Numbered from the stretch's first letter, positions 1 to 9,862 are shown. The stretch: 64,000 nucleotides of DNA from JACVRM01 sp963809765 (GCA_963809765.1 CAWEKT010000004.1:19516-83515), one strand, 5' to 3'. Notes: generated by a model not told the origin, from the letters alone. A program made the numbers and translations.

Positions 1-363
1 AGAACGCGCCGTAGCGGCGCGACCAGGCGTTGAACGCCTCGGGATGGCGGAGCGGCGCCAGGTCGTGGACGGTGACGACGAGCGGTACCGACGAGCGGAA
101 CGGCGCGCGAAGCGTCGGGCAGTGGAGGACGTCGACCCGCGCCCGCCGCGCTGCGAGCGGCAGCAGTGCCGGGTACCAGACGACGTCGCGCAGCACCTTC
201 GCCGGCCGGCTCGCGCCCTCGAAGCTGAACTCGCGCAGCTCGACCTCGTCCCGCCCGCCCAGCTCGTCGAGCAGCGCTCGCAGGTAGCGCGCCGGCCCGG
301 CCCGGTGAGCGCGAGCGGCGAGACGTCGATGCCGACCCGCAGGGCTGCGCCGCTCACCGTCAC
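1..363 (-). CDS. Glycosyltransferase family 4-like, N-terminal part (partial, frameshifted)
   Basis: This is the N-terminal part of a second glycosyltransferase, and it runs off the left edge. Read leftwards from a GTG at 363 (or 357) it gives a beta-strand start of the type VGIDVSPLALTG, then GPARYLRALLDEL, and further on VTVHDLAPLRHPEAF, which is the donor-domain start of GT4 sugar transferases. The reading changes frame near position 297, between LALTG and GPARYL. It begins just after the stop of the upstream glycosyltransferase, so the two probably form one polysaccharide assembly operon. Acceptor and donor sugars cannot be told from the sequence. Confidence 0.7.
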   Translation of the reverse strand, partial: MTVSGAALRVGIDVSPLALTGPGRRATCERCSTSWAGGTRSSCASSASRARAGRRRCCATSSGTRHCCRSQRGGRGSTSSTARRFARRSARRYRSSSPSTTWRRSAIPRRSTPGRAATARS

Positions 364-389
364 GCGCCGAGTGTCCCAGACGGAAGGCG

Positions 390-1457
390 CTAGCCGAGCC
401 GCGCCGTACGCGGCCAGCACCGCCGCCGCCGCACGCGCTCCAGGTGAAGCGCGACGCGTGCTCGACGCCGGCCCGCCGCCGCTCCTCCCCCGCCGCCACG
501 GCCTCCTCGATCGCGACGGCGAAGGCTTCGGGGCTGTCGGGGTCGGCACGCCAGGCGACGCTGCCGGCCGCCTCGTCGAGGGACGGGTGCGTCGAGCAGA
601 CGGCGGGCGTGCCGCACGCGAGCGCCTCGACGATGGGCATGCCGAAGCCCTCGAACCGGGACGGGTAGCAGGCTGCCGCAGCACCGCGGTACAGCGCCGG
701 CAGCTCGGCGTCGGACACGTAGCCGAGACGCCGCACGCCCTCCTCCGCGGGCCCGGAGGGACCGACCAGCACGAGCTCGAGCTCGAGCCCGCGTGCACGC
801 ACGATGCGCATCGCCTCGACGAGCACGCCCAGGTTCTTGCGCGGCTCGTCCCCGGCGACGGAGAGCACGTACGGCCGAGCCGCAACCGGCCGCTCGCCGA
901 CCGGCGTGAACCGGCCGTCGACGCCCGGATAGGCGACCCGGATGCGCTCACGGGGCACGCCCGAGCGTCCGCTCGATGTCGCCGGCCGTGAACTCGGAGA
1001 TGGTCACGATGACGTCGCAGGTCGCAACGGCGTGCTCGTACTTGCGCCGGTGCATGCGTCTCGTCAGCGGCGCCACCCAGTCGGGGAAGTGCACGGGAAT
1101 CAGGTCGTGGATCGTCGTCGCGCGGACACCGGCGCGCTGCGGCGGGTACATCCAGTCGGAGAAGTGGAAGACGTCGAGCGGGCCGGCGAGCCACTCGACC
1201 GGCGGGCGGCCGGCACGACTCCACATCGTGCGCCAGAAGTGCGCGGTCGGCGGCAGCCGGATCAGCCGCCGTGCAACCGGGAGCCCGTCGAGTGCCGCAG
1301 CGACCGGATGGCGCCGCCTCATCCCGACGGGGGCAAACGCAACGATCTCATGGCGGCCGTCTGCCGATTCCGCGAGCCCGTCGATCATCCCGAGCAGGTA
1401 CTGGCCGACGCCGGTCGACGGCAGCGTCAGCGGACTGACGTCGATCACGATGCGCAT
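390..1457 (-). CDS. Glycosyltransferase family 4 (frameshifted)
   Basis: A probable cytoplasmic retaining glycosyltransferase that adds a sugar from a nucleotide-sugar to a lipid-linked glycan. The N-terminal half is open from ATG 1457 and shows VIDVSPLTLPSTGVGQYLL, HDLIPVHFPDW and ISEFTAGDIERTLG. The frame then shifts near 950 and continues as ERIRVAYPGVDGRF, EPRKNLGVLVEAM and YPSRFEGFGMPIVEALACG, which is the conserved E-x7-E donor-binding motif of GT4 enzymes. A further shift near the end is needed to reach the TAG at 390-392. Length is about 355 residues, normal for the family. It is divergent from the Wzm-like permease that starts 44 bp away, which supports a role in making the exported polysaccharide. 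Confidence 0.8.
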
Positions 1458-1500
1458 CAGCCTGGGGTGGCCGGCCGGGTCACGTTCCTAGACTAGAAAC

Positions 1501-2304
1501 GTGAGCGTCTACACGGACGTCGTCCGCTACTGGGATCTGTTCCGGGATCTCTTCCGGCGAGACCTGCGTGTCCGCTACCGCAGCTCCGCGCTCGGCCTCG
1601 CGTGGACGCTGATCAACCCGCTCGTGCTCATGGGCGTCTACACGCTTTTGTTCTCCGTCCTGATGCGCATCCCCGGCGTCGGCAACATCGACCACTTCCC
1701 GCTCTTCGTCCTCACCGGGCTGGTGGCATGGGTCTTCTTCCAGGCCTCGATCCAGACAGCGACGGGCAGTCTCGTCACCCACGCGTCGCTCGTGAAGCAG
1801 GTCCGCTTCCCGAGGCAGTTGCTGCCTCTGTCCGTCGTCGCCGCGAACCTCGTCACGCTCGGCGCGATGCTGGCCGTCGTGCTGCCCTTCACCCTTTGGC
1901 TCATTCCCGAGACGCGCTCGACGTTCTGGGCGACGCTCCTGGTCTGCGTGCCGCTCGTGGGCCTCGTCTCCGGCCTCGCGATCGCGTGTGCGTGTGCGAA
2001 CGCCATCTTTCGCGATGTCGAGCATCTGGTGGCGGCAGCTCTCCTACCGCTGTTCCTGCTGACGCCGATCTTCTACACCTACGACCAGCTGCCGGGTCTC
2101 GACGACAAGGGGGTCGTCGTCGATCTCCTCTACTACGGCAACTTCCTGGTGCCGATGGTGGAGGCGATCCGGGATCCGCTGTTCTTCGGACGGATGCCCG
2201 CCGCCGGGGACGTCGTCTACTGCGTGGGCGCGGCACTGGTGGCGCTCGCACTCGGCGCCCTCACCTTTCGCCGGCTCGACGACCGGATGGTCGTAGAGCT
2301 CTGA
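1501..2304 (+). CDS. Polysaccharide ABC-2 type exporter, permease subunit (Wzm/TagG type)
   Basis: Membrane subunit of an ABC exporter for lipid-linked polysaccharide (O-antigen, teichoic acid or galactan type). It has 267 residues and is open throughout from GTG 1501. A cytoplasmic N-terminus of about 30 residues (LFRDLFRRDLRVRYRSSALG) is the amphipathic coupling segment typical of this family. It is followed by LAWTLINPLVLMGVYTLLFS and five more hydrophobic spans, with the conserved PIFYTYDQLP region near residues 190-200. The ATPase partner is encoded at 4291. The 3' end overlaps the convergent gene on the other strand by 44 bp. The substrate is not known. Confidence 0.88.
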   Translation: MSVYTDVVRYWDLFRDLFRRDLRVRYRSSALGLAWTLINPLVLMGVYTLLFSVLMRIPGVGNIDHFPLFVLTGLVAWVFFQASIQTATGSLVTHASLVKQVRFPRQLLPLSVVAANLVTLGAMLAVVLPFTLWLIPETRSTFWATLLVCVPLVGLVSGLAIACACANAIFRDVEHLVAAALLPLFLLTPIFYTYDQLPGLDDKGVVVDLLYYGNFLVPMVEAIRDPLFFGRMPAAGDVVYCVGAALVALALGALTFRRLDDRMVVEL

Positions 2305-3151
2305 CGGGCACGGCCACGCGCGCGCGCCCGTCACAGACCCAGGGCTCCGGGAACGAGCCCGTGTCGAGCGTCGGCAGGCCGAGGAGCGGCTCGAGCCAGG
2401 TTGCGACGTGGAGGACCTCGTTCCCCAGGGCGGGACAGAGCAGCGGATGCGCCCAGGTCGGCGCTCGACCGAACCCGGGCTTCCAGGGGCCGAGCTCGTG
2501 GAGCCCGTGGCGGCGACCGAAGCCCTGGAGCTCGATCGAGCCGCCGACGGCCGCCCAGCCGGCCTGAAGGGCGTCGAGCACCCGCCGGCTCCAGTCCGGT
2601 GCGGGCTCGCAGCCGGCGAGGAGCATGGCGCGTGCCTCGCCGTCGGAGGTGACGGGCTCGTCTTGCCGGGCAAGCGCAGCCTCCGTCCTCGCGGCGAGCT
2701 CGGGCGGTCCGGCCGCGACCTCGACCGACAGCGAGCGCGCGATCCGCGGCTGGACGTCGACGTCGATCTCGAGGCGCTCGTTGCCGATCTCCGAGAACCA
2801 GAGCCGGCCTTCGTCGAGCACGTCGAAGCGCAAGCCGGTACCGGCCAGGCGGAATCGGCCCGCGGACGGCCACCGGTACCTGCGCGCGGCGCACCGGGAA
2901 GCACGCGTGTCGGGCAGAGGTGCAGTACGCAGGCGACCAGACGATCGGGTTGCCGACGCCGATCGAGCCAGTGGTAGGCAAGGTGGATGTCCGCTGCCCC
3001 GGCCGGACTTCCACGGCACCGTGCCCGCGTTCTCGAGCTCGACCTGGACGAACGAGACGCGCCCCGGCGCGCTGAGGGGGCAGATCGTAGGCGAGCCAGC
3101 GCACGCGAGCGGGCCTGCGGGCACGGCGTGAGGCGGGGCGGGCGTCGCCAT
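2261..3151 (-). CDS. Protein with Wzt-like beta-sandwich domain (heavily frameshifted)
   Basis: No name can be assigned. Read across at least three frame changes from ATG 3151, the N-terminal half gives RVRWLAYDLP, VELENAGTVPW, IHLAYHWLD, PIVWSPAY and PPGRYRLAFDVLDEGRLWFS. This is the beta-sandwich found at the C-terminus of Wzt-type ATPases and in some glycan-assembly proteins. The C-terminal half is continuous (ARTEAALARQDEP, LLCPALGNEVLHVATW, TLDTGSFPEPWV) and matches nothing I recognise. The gene lies between the permease (tail-to-tail, 44 bp overlap) and hemE (head-to-head, 21 bp). Context suggests a role in polysaccharide synthesis or export, but that is inference. Confidence 0.6.
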   Translation of the reverse strand: MATPAPPHAVPAGPLACAGSPTICPLSAPGRVSFVQVELENAGTVPWKSGRGSGHPPCLPLARSASATRSSGRLRTAPLPDTRASRCAARRYRWPSAGRFRLAGTGLRFDVLDEGRLWFSEIGNERLEIDVDVQPRIARSLSVEVAAGPPELAARTEAALARQDEPVTSDGEARAMLLAGCEPAPDWSRRVLDALQAGWAAVGGSIELQGFGRRHGLHELGPWKPGFGRAPTWAHPLLCPALGNEVLHVATWLEPLLGLPTLDTGSFPEPWVCDGRARVAVPVRALRPSGRRAGER

Positions 3152-3172
3152 AGGGCTGGTTAGTGTAGGAAG

Positions 3173-4209
3173 GTGAACGAGCCGCTCCTGGTGCGAACCT
3201 GCCGTCGCGAGCCGGTCGAGCGGACGCCCGTGTGGTTCATGCGCCAGGCGGGCCGGTCGCTGCCCGAGTACCGCGAAGTACGCCGGTCGCACACGCTGTT
3301 CGAGATCTGCCGCGTGCCAGACCTGTGCGCCGAGGTCACGCTCCAGCCGGTGCGGCGCCACGGCGTCGACGCCGCCGTGATGTTCGCCGACATCATGCTG
3401 CCCGTCCTCGGCATGGGCATCGAGGTCGAGCTCGTCGAAGGCGTCGGCCCGGTCGTCGCTCGGCCGATCGAGACGCTCGCGCGACGTCGAGGCGCTGCGC
3501 ATACCCGAGCCGGAGGAGGCGGTTCCCGGGCGTCCTCGAGGCCATTCGGCTCGTGCGGGCGGAACTGCCGCGCCGGAGCAGGCGGTGGTCGGCTTCTGCG
3601 GCGGGCCGTTCACGGTGGCCGGCTACCTGGTCGAGGGTCGGCCGAGCCGGGACTTCATTCGCACGAAGTCGTGCATGTACAGCTCGCCCGAGGTCTGGCA
3701 CGCGCTGCTCGACAAGCTGGCCGAGACCTCGGCGCGGTACGTGGCGGCGCAGGTGCAGGCCGGAGCCGACGTCGTGCAGGTGTTCGACTCCTGGGCCGGC
3801 GCGCTCTCGGAGAGCGACTACCACGAGTTCGCCGCGACGTACTCGGCGCGCATCCTCGCCGCGGTCGGCGTGCCGACGATCCACTTCGCGACGGGAGCGA
3901 CGCATCTGCTGCCGGCGCTCGCGGCCGACGGGCGGGGACGTGATCGGCCTCGACTGGCGGGTTCCGCTCGACGTCGGCTGGCAGCTCGTCGGGGAGGACC
4001 GCGGCGTGCAGGGAAACCTCGACCCGGCGGTGCTGCTCGGGCCCTGGGAGCGGGTCGAGGCCGGTGCGCGCGAGGTGCTCGAGCGCGCTCGGGGCAGGGC
4101 TGGCCACGTCTTCAACCTCGGCCACGGCGTCCTGCCGCAGACCGATCCGGCGGTGCTGCGAGACCTCGTCGAGCTCGTCCAGGAGGCAACGGTCGAGGCG
4201 CGCGTGTAG
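3173..4209 (+). CDS. hemE: Uroporphyrinogen decarboxylase (frameshifted)
   Basis: Decarboxylates the four acetate side chains of uroporphyrinogen III to give coproporphyrinogen III in heme synthesis; cytosolic. The start is GTG 3173 behind an AGGAAG ribosome-binding site. Visible signatures are PVWFMRQAGRSLPEYR near the N-terminus, FADIMLPVLGMG, GFCGGPFTVAGYLVEG, VQVFDSWAG and VFNLGHGVLPQTDP at the C-terminus. Together they cover the full 345-residue family length. Four frame changes (near 3484, 3530, 3570 and 3937) interrupt the reading. Several look like one surplus base in a short G/C run, so the gene is probably intact in the organism. No other heme genes are nearby. Confidence 0.9.
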
Positions 4210-4290
4210 GTGACCGGGCGCCGTGGCCCGCGGCAGCTGCCGTCGACTCGCGCCGCTCGCTGCTGCAGACACGCGGGTACTCTCGTCGCG

Positions 4291-5511
4291 GTGAAGCCCG
4301 GGGCCGTCGTCGTTGCGGACGTCAGCCGCCGTTTCCGCATCAATCCACAGCGAGCGGTCACGCTCAAGGAGCTGCTCGTGCGCCGCGGACGCGTTGGCAC
4401 GCAGGACATCGTCGCCCTCCGCGACGTCTCGTTTGCCGTCGATCCAGGCGAGTCGGTGGGGGTCATCGGCCGGAACGGGTCCGGCAAGACGACGCTCCTG
4501 CGGCTGATCGCCGGCATCTTCGCGCCGACGTCCGGCCGGATCGAGGTCGGCGGCAAGGTTGCCTCGCTGCTCGGCCTCGGCGCCGGCTTCCATCCCGACT
4601 TCACGGGCCGCGAGAACGTCTTTCTCAACGGCTCCTTGCACGGCCTTCAACGCCGTGTCGTTCGGGAGCGCATGGACGAGATCGTCGCCTTCGCCGAGCT
4701 CGAGCGCTTCATCGACTTGCCGGTGCGCACCTACTCGGCCGGCATGTACATGCGCCTCGGCTTCGCGGTCGCGACCCACCTCGAGCCGGACGTGCTGCTC
4801 CTGGACGAGGTCTTCGCAGTCGGCGACGAGGCGTTCCAGCGGAAGTGCTTCGGCAGGATCTTCGAGTTCAAGCGCCGCGGCGGCACGATCTTCTTCGTCT
4901 CGCACGCGGCCGCCGCCGTCGAGAGCCTCTGCGAGCGCGCGCTGCTGCTGCGAGCGGGGATCGGCTGGACCTCGACGGCCCGACGCACGATGCGATCACC
5001 CGCTACCAGGCGCTGCTGGCCGAGGAGGAGGATCCCGGAGGAGCGTGGCGCCGGTCTGCACGAGTGGGGCAGCGGCGAGGCGCGCGTGACCGAGGTGCGC
5101 CTCGCGGACGACGACGGCGCTCCGCGGCGCCAGTACCTCGCGGGCGAGCCGCTCGTCGCGCTGCTCCGCGTCGAGATCGATCCCGGCTGTCCGCCGCCCC
5201 AGGTCGCGGTCGAGATTCATGCGGCGCCCGGGGGGCTCGTCGCGGCGGCGTCCCAGCAGCCTGGCGCAGCTCGGCTGGGAGGCGGGCGGCGATCGCTGGA
5301 TCCGCTTCGAGGTCGATCCCCTGCCGCTCGCCGACGGCCGTTTCGAGCTCGCCGTCTCGCTCTCCGACACAACGGCGGTCACCTGTACCACCGTCGGCTC
5401 GCGGCGGCCGAGTTCGTCGTCTACTCGGAGGAGGCCGCACCGGGGGGCGTCGTCCGGCTGGACGGCCGCTGGTCGCTGGCAGGCGATCCAAGCCCGGTGG
5501 CCACGTCGTGA
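4291..5511 (+). CDS. Polysaccharide ABC exporter, ATP-binding subunit (Wzt/TagH type, frameshifted)
   Basis: Energises export of lipid-linked polysaccharide together with the permease at 1501. I start it at GTG 4291, where homology to family N-termini begins (VVVADVSRRFRI). Walker A GRNGSGKTT is at residues 60-68, the signature is in its Wzt form YSAGM at about 148, and Walker B LLLDEVFAVGDE follows at about 170. After the ATPase domain the reading shifts frame near 4965, 5045, 5260 and 5390. It then gives a C-terminal carbohydrate-binding-type sandwich (VTEVRLADDDGAPR, GDRWIRFEVDPLPL, FVVYSEEAAPGGVV). Full length is about 405 residues, as in Wzt proteins that recognise the modified glycan end. 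Confidence 0.87.
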   Translation: MKPGAVVVADVSRRFRINPQRAVTLKELLVRRGRVGTQDIVALRDVSFAVDPGESVGVIGRNGSGKTTLLRLIAGIFAPTSGRIEVGGKVASLLGLGAGFHPDFTGRENVFLNGSLHGLQRRVVRERMDEIVAFAELERFIDLPVRTYSAGMYMRLGFAVATHLEPDVLLLDEVFAVGDEAFQRKCFGRIFEFKRRGGTIFFVSHAAAAVESLCERALLLRAGIGWTSTARRTMRSPATRRCWPRRRIPEERGAGLHEWGSGEARVTEVRLADDDGAPRRQYLAGEPLVALLRVEIDPGCPPPQVAVEIHAAPGGLVAAASQQPGAARLGGGRRSLDPLRGRSPAARRRPFRARRLALRHNGGHLYHRRLAAAEFVVYSEEAAPGGVVRLDGRWSLAGDPSPVATS

Positions 5512-5783
5512 GCGCCCGCACCTGTCCCGACTGGCCCGGGCTGCTCGAGCTGGCGCCCGACCTGCAGTTCAAGCACTACACCGTCGCTGAGGCACGCCTG
5601 CCCATGGAGGCGCTCGTCCTGCTCGAGGGCGTGCGGCTCGACCAGGCGACGATCTGCTGCGACCGCGAGCGCCACGTCTTCTTCGCGAGCCACACCGACG
5701 AGCTCGTCGGCCGCGCGCTGCGCGACACCCACTGGTACGAGGTGCGCGAGTGGACGACGACCGGACCGGGCACCGGCGCCTAG
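5508..5783 (+). CDS. Small hypothetical protein downstream of Wzt-like ATPase
   Basis: A 91-residue cytoplasmic protein that I do not recognise. GTG 5508 overlaps the stop of the ATPase gene (GTGA), so it is translationally coupled to the exporter operon. The protein has no signal peptide or membrane span. It contains two adjacent cysteines (TICCDRERHV) and a central segment RHVFFASHTDELVGRAL. The C-terminus is WYEVREWTTTGPGTGA. Conserved coding-style base use (G/C at third positions) supports it as real. Any role in glycan export is only suggested by position. Confidence 0.6.
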   Translation: MSARTCPDWPGLLELAPDLQFKHYTVAEARLPMEALVLLEGVRLDQATICCDRERHVFFASHTDELVGRALRDTHWYEVREWTTTGPGTGA

Positions 5784-5928
5784 AACTCGTCCAGCGGCAC
5801 AGATTCGGCACGGATCCGGCACAGCGGCGACACCGGTTCGTCGATAGCGTCCGCGCCGGGAGGCGGGTGGAAGTCCAACATCCCCACCCCTCTGTTTCGG
5901 GCGGGGCTGCTCCTCCGCGCGCGAGCGC
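5784..5928. other. Convergent intergenic gap
   Basis: A short gap between the small gene above and the M14 carboxypeptidase stop. I see no clear terminator, repeat or further coding sequence. Confidence 0.4.
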
Positions 5929-6624
5929 TCAGCCCACGACGAGGCGCCGCACGGCCCGCGCATGCCGCGCCGCAGCCATATCGCCGAGCTGCCCGGCCGG
6001 CAGCTCGACCACGAACGCGCTCGAGCCGGGGAAACGGCTGACCTGCCAGCGGGTCGCCGCACCGGCCGGCACCGGCAGCGGCCGGAACACCTGTCCAGCC
6101 AGGCGCGCGTAGCGGCGCGCGAGCCGGTCGCTGCCGCCGCCCGCCCGCACCAGCCCCTGCGGCTGGTGGTACCAGACGGTCACGTCGGGCTTGACCCGGC
6201 CGATGAGACGCATGATCGCCCGCGTCTCCGGCTCCGATCCGGGGCGTGCCCCCGTGTAGGTGGCGTCCCACGGCCGGCCGCGACGGTGCCAGCCGGCGGG
6301 GAAGTTCCGGTTCAGATCAACCCCACGCCCGTTCTGCCGCGTGCGCCGGCGGAAGCCGTCCGGGTTGAGCTGGTGGACGATCCAGAGGTCGAAGCCCGGC
6401 GCGACACCGCGTGCCAGCCTCCGCGAGATCGCAGTGCCGGCGCACTCGTCGCCGTGCACGCAGCCGACGACGAGGACGCGCGTCGTGCTGCCCGGATCGC
6501 CGACCCGCGCGACCCGCAGCTCGCGGCCCTGCGCCGAGCGGCCGAAGGCCTCCGACGGCGCCACGGCCTCGCCGCCGGCGAGTGCCGTCGCCGCCAGCAG
6601 CGCGGAGAGCGCGGCCGCGAGCAC
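5929..6624 (-). CDS. Secreted zinc carboxypeptidase, M14 family (murein peptide amidase-like)
   Basis: A 231-residue protein of the M14 (carboxypeptidase A/MpaA) fold, likely trimming peptides such as cell-wall tri- or tetrapeptides outside the membrane. GTG 6624 follows the PolX stop by one base and gives a signal peptide (LAAALSALLAATALAGG). Zinc ligands H57 and E60 lie in VHGDEC. VDLNRNFP supplies substrate-binding residues, WYHQPQG the third zinc histidine, and FVVELPAG the catalytic glutamate. All the expected M14 residues are present and the frame is open. Coupling to a repair polymerase gene looks accidental. Confidence 0.85.
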   Translation of the reverse strand: MLAAALSALLAATALAGGEAVAPSEAFGRSAQGRELRVARVGDPGSTTRVLVVGCVHGDECAGTAISRRLARGVAPGFDLWIVHQLNPDGFRRRTRQNGRGVDLNRNFPAGWHRRGRPWDATYTGARPGSEPETRAIMRLIGRVKPDVTVWYHQPQGLVRAGGGSDRLARRYARLAGQVFRPLPVPAGAATRWQVSRFPGSSAFVVELPAGQLGDMAAARHARAVRRLVVG

Positions 6625-6625
6625 C

Positions 6626-8272
6626 TCAGCCCCGCCGCCGGACTGCGAGCAGCTCGTCGAGCGGCAGCGTGTTGACGACGTCGCCCGGGCCCGCGCCGCC
6701 GCGCCTGGCGGTCGCCACCGAGAGCTCGATGTTCCCGAGCCCGCGCACCGAGTGGGCGTCGGTCGAGAGCACGAGCTTCGCACCTGCCTCGATCGCGCGG
6801 CGCACGTGCTCGTCGCGCAGGTCGAGGCGGTCGGGCAGCCCGTTGACCTCGAGCGCGACGCCGAGACGCAGGGCCGCCTCGAAGACGGCGTCGAGGTCGA
6901 GCGCGTTCGGCGGACGCCGGTTGATCAGACGCCCGGTCGGATGGCTCAGCCCCGACACGGCCGGGTGCTCCATCGCGGCGAGCACCCTGCGCGTGAGCTC
7001 CGGCCCGGGCGTGCGCTGGCCGGCGTGGACGCTCGCCATCACCCAGTCGAGCTCGGCCAGGACGTCGTCGGGCAGGTCGAGCGAGCCGTCCGCGAGGATG
7101 TCGCACTCGATCCCGCGCAGCACCCGGAAGGGCGACAGCTGCGTCGTTCGCCGCCGCGATCTCCTCCGCCTGGCGCCGCACGTCGTCCGCGTCGAGACCC
7201 GGAACGACCGAGACGGCCCGCGAGTGGTCGCAGATCGCCAGGTACTCGTAGCCGCGCGCCATCGCGGCCTCGGCCATCTGCAGCACCGTCGCCCTGCCGT
7301 CCGACCAGTCGGTGTGGCAGTGCACGTCGCCGCGCAGGTCGGCGACCTCGACGAGCGGCGGCGGCTCGCCGCGAAACGGCGACTCGCGCAGCTCGGGCGG
7401 GCAGAACGGCACGCCGAGCGCCGCGTACACCGCCTCCTCCGTCGGAGCCGCCGGGAGCGGCTCGAGGGCGCCGACGTAGGCGGTCGAGCCGGTGGCACGC
7501 AGGAGCTCGGTGCCGAACGAGCCGGGCTCGGCCGCCACCAGCTCGACGGCGACGCCCTCCACCGTCACCCCGACCGCCCGCCGCTCCTGCGCGCCCGACG
7601 ACCGTCACGATCTGCGGCACGGCGGCGAAGCGCTCGAGCACGGGCCCCGGCCGAGCCGCCGAGACGACGACGGCGAACTCGCGCGGCGCGTCGACCCAGC
7701 GCCGGACGTCGCCGGCCACGACGCCGCCGACGCCGGCCGCGATCTGCTCCATGAGCGCACGCGCCCGGGAGAGGTGCAGCGTGCGCCCGCGCGCCTCGCG
7801 GCGATCCTCGAGCGCCAGCGCTTCGCGCAGGCGCTGCTCCGTCTTCGGGCCGATCCCGGGCACCTCGAGCAACCGTCCCGCTGCGGCGGCGGCACGCAGC
7901 GCGTCGATGTCGTCGACTCCCAGCGTCCGCCCGATCTCGCGCCGCCTTCTGTGGGCTGATGCCGAGGTAGCGGCCGAGGCCGACGAGGGCCGGCTGCAGC
8001 CGGCCCTCGAGCTCGGCGATCTCGGCCAGCTCCCCGGTCTCGACCAGCTCCTGCAGACGCCGCTCGATCGACGGGCCGACGCCCCGCAGGCGCCTTGCCT
8101 CGCCGCGGCGAACGAGCTCGGCGACCGGCGCCGGCGTCGAGCGGACGAGCTCGGCGGCACGCCGGTAGGCGGCAATGCTGTAGGGCGAGGCGTCCGCCAG
8201 CTCCAGCAGCTCGGCGAGGTGGTCGAGTGCCGTCGCGATGGCGGCGTTGTCGGGCCCGGCCGGCGTCGCCAC
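6626..8272 (-). CDS. DNA polymerase/3'-5' exonuclease PolX with PHP domain (frameshifted)
   Basis: A bacterial family X polymerase fused to a PHP phosphoesterase, used in gap filling and end processing in base-excision repair. Domains in order are: helix-hairpin-helix segment (IAAYRRAAELV, VGPSIERRLQELVETG, VPGIGPKTEQRLREALA), a degenerate nucleotidyltransferase core (MEQIAAGVGGVVAGDVRR, EFAVVVSAARPGPV), and the PHP domain with metal motifs DVHCHTDWSDG, CDHS, GIECDIL, MASVHAGQ and STDAHS. Reading shifts occur near 7930, 7590 and 7145. Length is about 548 residues, near the usual 570. Start GTG 8272 leaves only 17 bp to the divergent cofC start. Confidence 0.87.
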
Positions 8273-8289
8273 CTGAGTAGTCTCCCCAC

Positions 8290-8906
8290 GTGGCCACGAT
8301 CGTGATCCCCTTCTCCGGCCCCGGCGGCAAGCGCCGGCTGGCCCCGCTGCCGCCGACGAGCCCGCGCGCGGCTTGCGCACGCGATGCTCGCGGACGTGCT
8401 CGCCGCCGCACGTGGCCGTCGGCCGCACCCTGCTGGTGACCTCGCCCGAGGCCGAGGAGGCCCGCCGGCTGGCCGTCGAGCTCGGGGCGGAGACGGTCGA
8501 CGACCCTGGCTCCGGCCAGGCCGAGGCCGTCGGCCAGGCGCTGCGCACGCTCCGCGACGGGCCCGTGCTGGTCGTCAACGCCGACCTGCCCTGCGCTCTC
8601 CCCGCCGACCTGTTGGCCCTGCTCGGGCTGCTCCCCGCCGGCGGGCTGGCCGTCGTCGAGGCAGCCGACGGCACCACCAACGCGGTCGCGCTCTCCTCGC
8701 CACGCCAGTTCGAGCGTCTCTACGGCCCGGACAGCGCCGACCGCTTCCGCCGTCACGCCGAGGGCCTGGACGTCCCCTACGCCGAGGCGGTGCTGCCGAA
8801 CCTCAGCAACGACGTCGACACGGTGGCCGATCTCGCCAGGCTGGCCCAGCGCCTCGGCCCGGCGACCGCCGCGGCGGCGCGCTGCGCGCTCGTCCCGGCC
8901 GCGTGA
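8290..8906 (+). CDS. cofC: 2-phospho-L-lactate/phosphoenolpyruvate guanylyltransferase (frameshifted)
   Basis: Provides the activated lactyl- or phosphoenolpyruvyl-GMP donor for coenzyme F420; also called FbiD in actinobacteria. From GTG 8290 the reading gives TIVIPFSGPGGKRRLAP. After two shifts (near 8355 and 8405) it gives MLADVLAAA, TLLVTSPEAEEARRLA, PVLVVNADLPCALPADL and PNLSNDVDTVADLARLAQ. The last two are the nucleotide/metal-binding LVVNADLP and the C-terminal DVDTxxDL typical of CofC. It is the first gene of a four-gene F420 block on the same strand. Confidence 0.85.
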
Positions 8907-8925
8907 CGGGCACGGAGCGCCCCGG

Positions 8926-9862
8926 ATGAAGGTCGCCGTCCTCGCAGGCGGAGTCGGCGGCGCCCGCTTCCTGCGTGCCCTGCGCACGACCGTCGCCGAC
9001 GAGGATTTGACGGCGATCGTCAACGTCGGCGACGACCTCGAGATCGCAGGCCTGCACGTGTCCCCGGACCTCGACACCGTCCTCTACACGCTTGCCGGTC
9101 TCGCCGACGAGGAGCGTGGCTGGGGGCGCAAGGGCGAGACGTGGCGCGCCTTCGACACCCTCCGCGAGCTGGGCGGCGACGCCTGGTTCGCGCTCGGCGA
9201 CAGCGATCTCGGCCTCCACCTCGCCCGGACGGAGGCGCTGCAGGCGGGCGTGCCGCTCTCGGCCGTGACCGCCCGCTTCGCCACCGCGGCCGGGGTCGAG
9301 CTCTCCATCCTGCCCGCGACCGACGACCGGCTGCGCACGATCGTCGAGACGCCCTCGGGCCGGCTCGCGTTCCAGGATTGGTTCGTCCGCCGCGGACATC
9401 GCGACCCCGTCGACGCCGTGCACTTCGAGGGCGCGGAGCAGTCACGGCCGGCACCCGGCGTGCTCGAGGCGCTCGCCGATGCCGACGTCGTCGCGATCGC
9501 GCCCAGCAACCCCTACGTCAGCGTCGCTCCGATCCTGGCCGTTCCGGGTATCCGCGACGGCGCTCGAGGCCAGGCACGGCCCGGCGCTCGCCGTCAGCCC
9601 GCTGATCGGCGGGCGGACGGTCAAGGGCCCGGCGGCCGACATGCTCGAGCGGCTCGCCGGCGGGACGTCGCCGCGGCACGTCGCCTCCTGCTACCGCGGC
9701 CTGATCGACACGCTCGTCTTCGATCCGGCCGACGCCGCCGACGCCGAGGGCGTCGCCGAGCTCGGCATCCGGCCGCTCGTCGCGCCCACCCTGATGTCCG
9801 GCCCGGATGCCGGCAGCCCGCTGGCCGCCGCCGTGCTCGACGCGGCCGCCGTGCGCGCATGA
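8926..9862 (+). CDS. cofD: 2-phospho-L-lactate transferase, F420 synthesis (frameshifted)
   Basis: Transfers the lactyl- or enolpyruvyl-phosphate moiety from the GDP/GMP donor to Fo, giving (dehydro-)F420-0; actinobacterial name FbiA. ATG 8926 begins MKVAVLAGGVGGARFLRAL, the diagnostic N-terminus. NVGDDLEIAGLHVSPDLDT and GWGRKGETW are family motifs. The frame shifts once near 9553 and then reads AVSPLIGGRTVKGPAADML and LVAPTLMSGPDAG to the stop at 9862. Length is about 311 residues, normal for CofD. It follows cofC by 19 bp. Confidence 0.93.

Noticed and set aside
44..991. Long open frame on the plus strand over the glycosyltransferase region
   Set aside because: Arg/Ala/Pro-rich composition without motifs; the opposite strand gives a recognisable glycosyltransferase across frame changes, so this is an antisense shadow.
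3173..4209. Programmed frameshifting in hemE
   Set aside because: Four shifts in one housekeeping gene with no slippery heptamer or common context; sequence error is far likelier.
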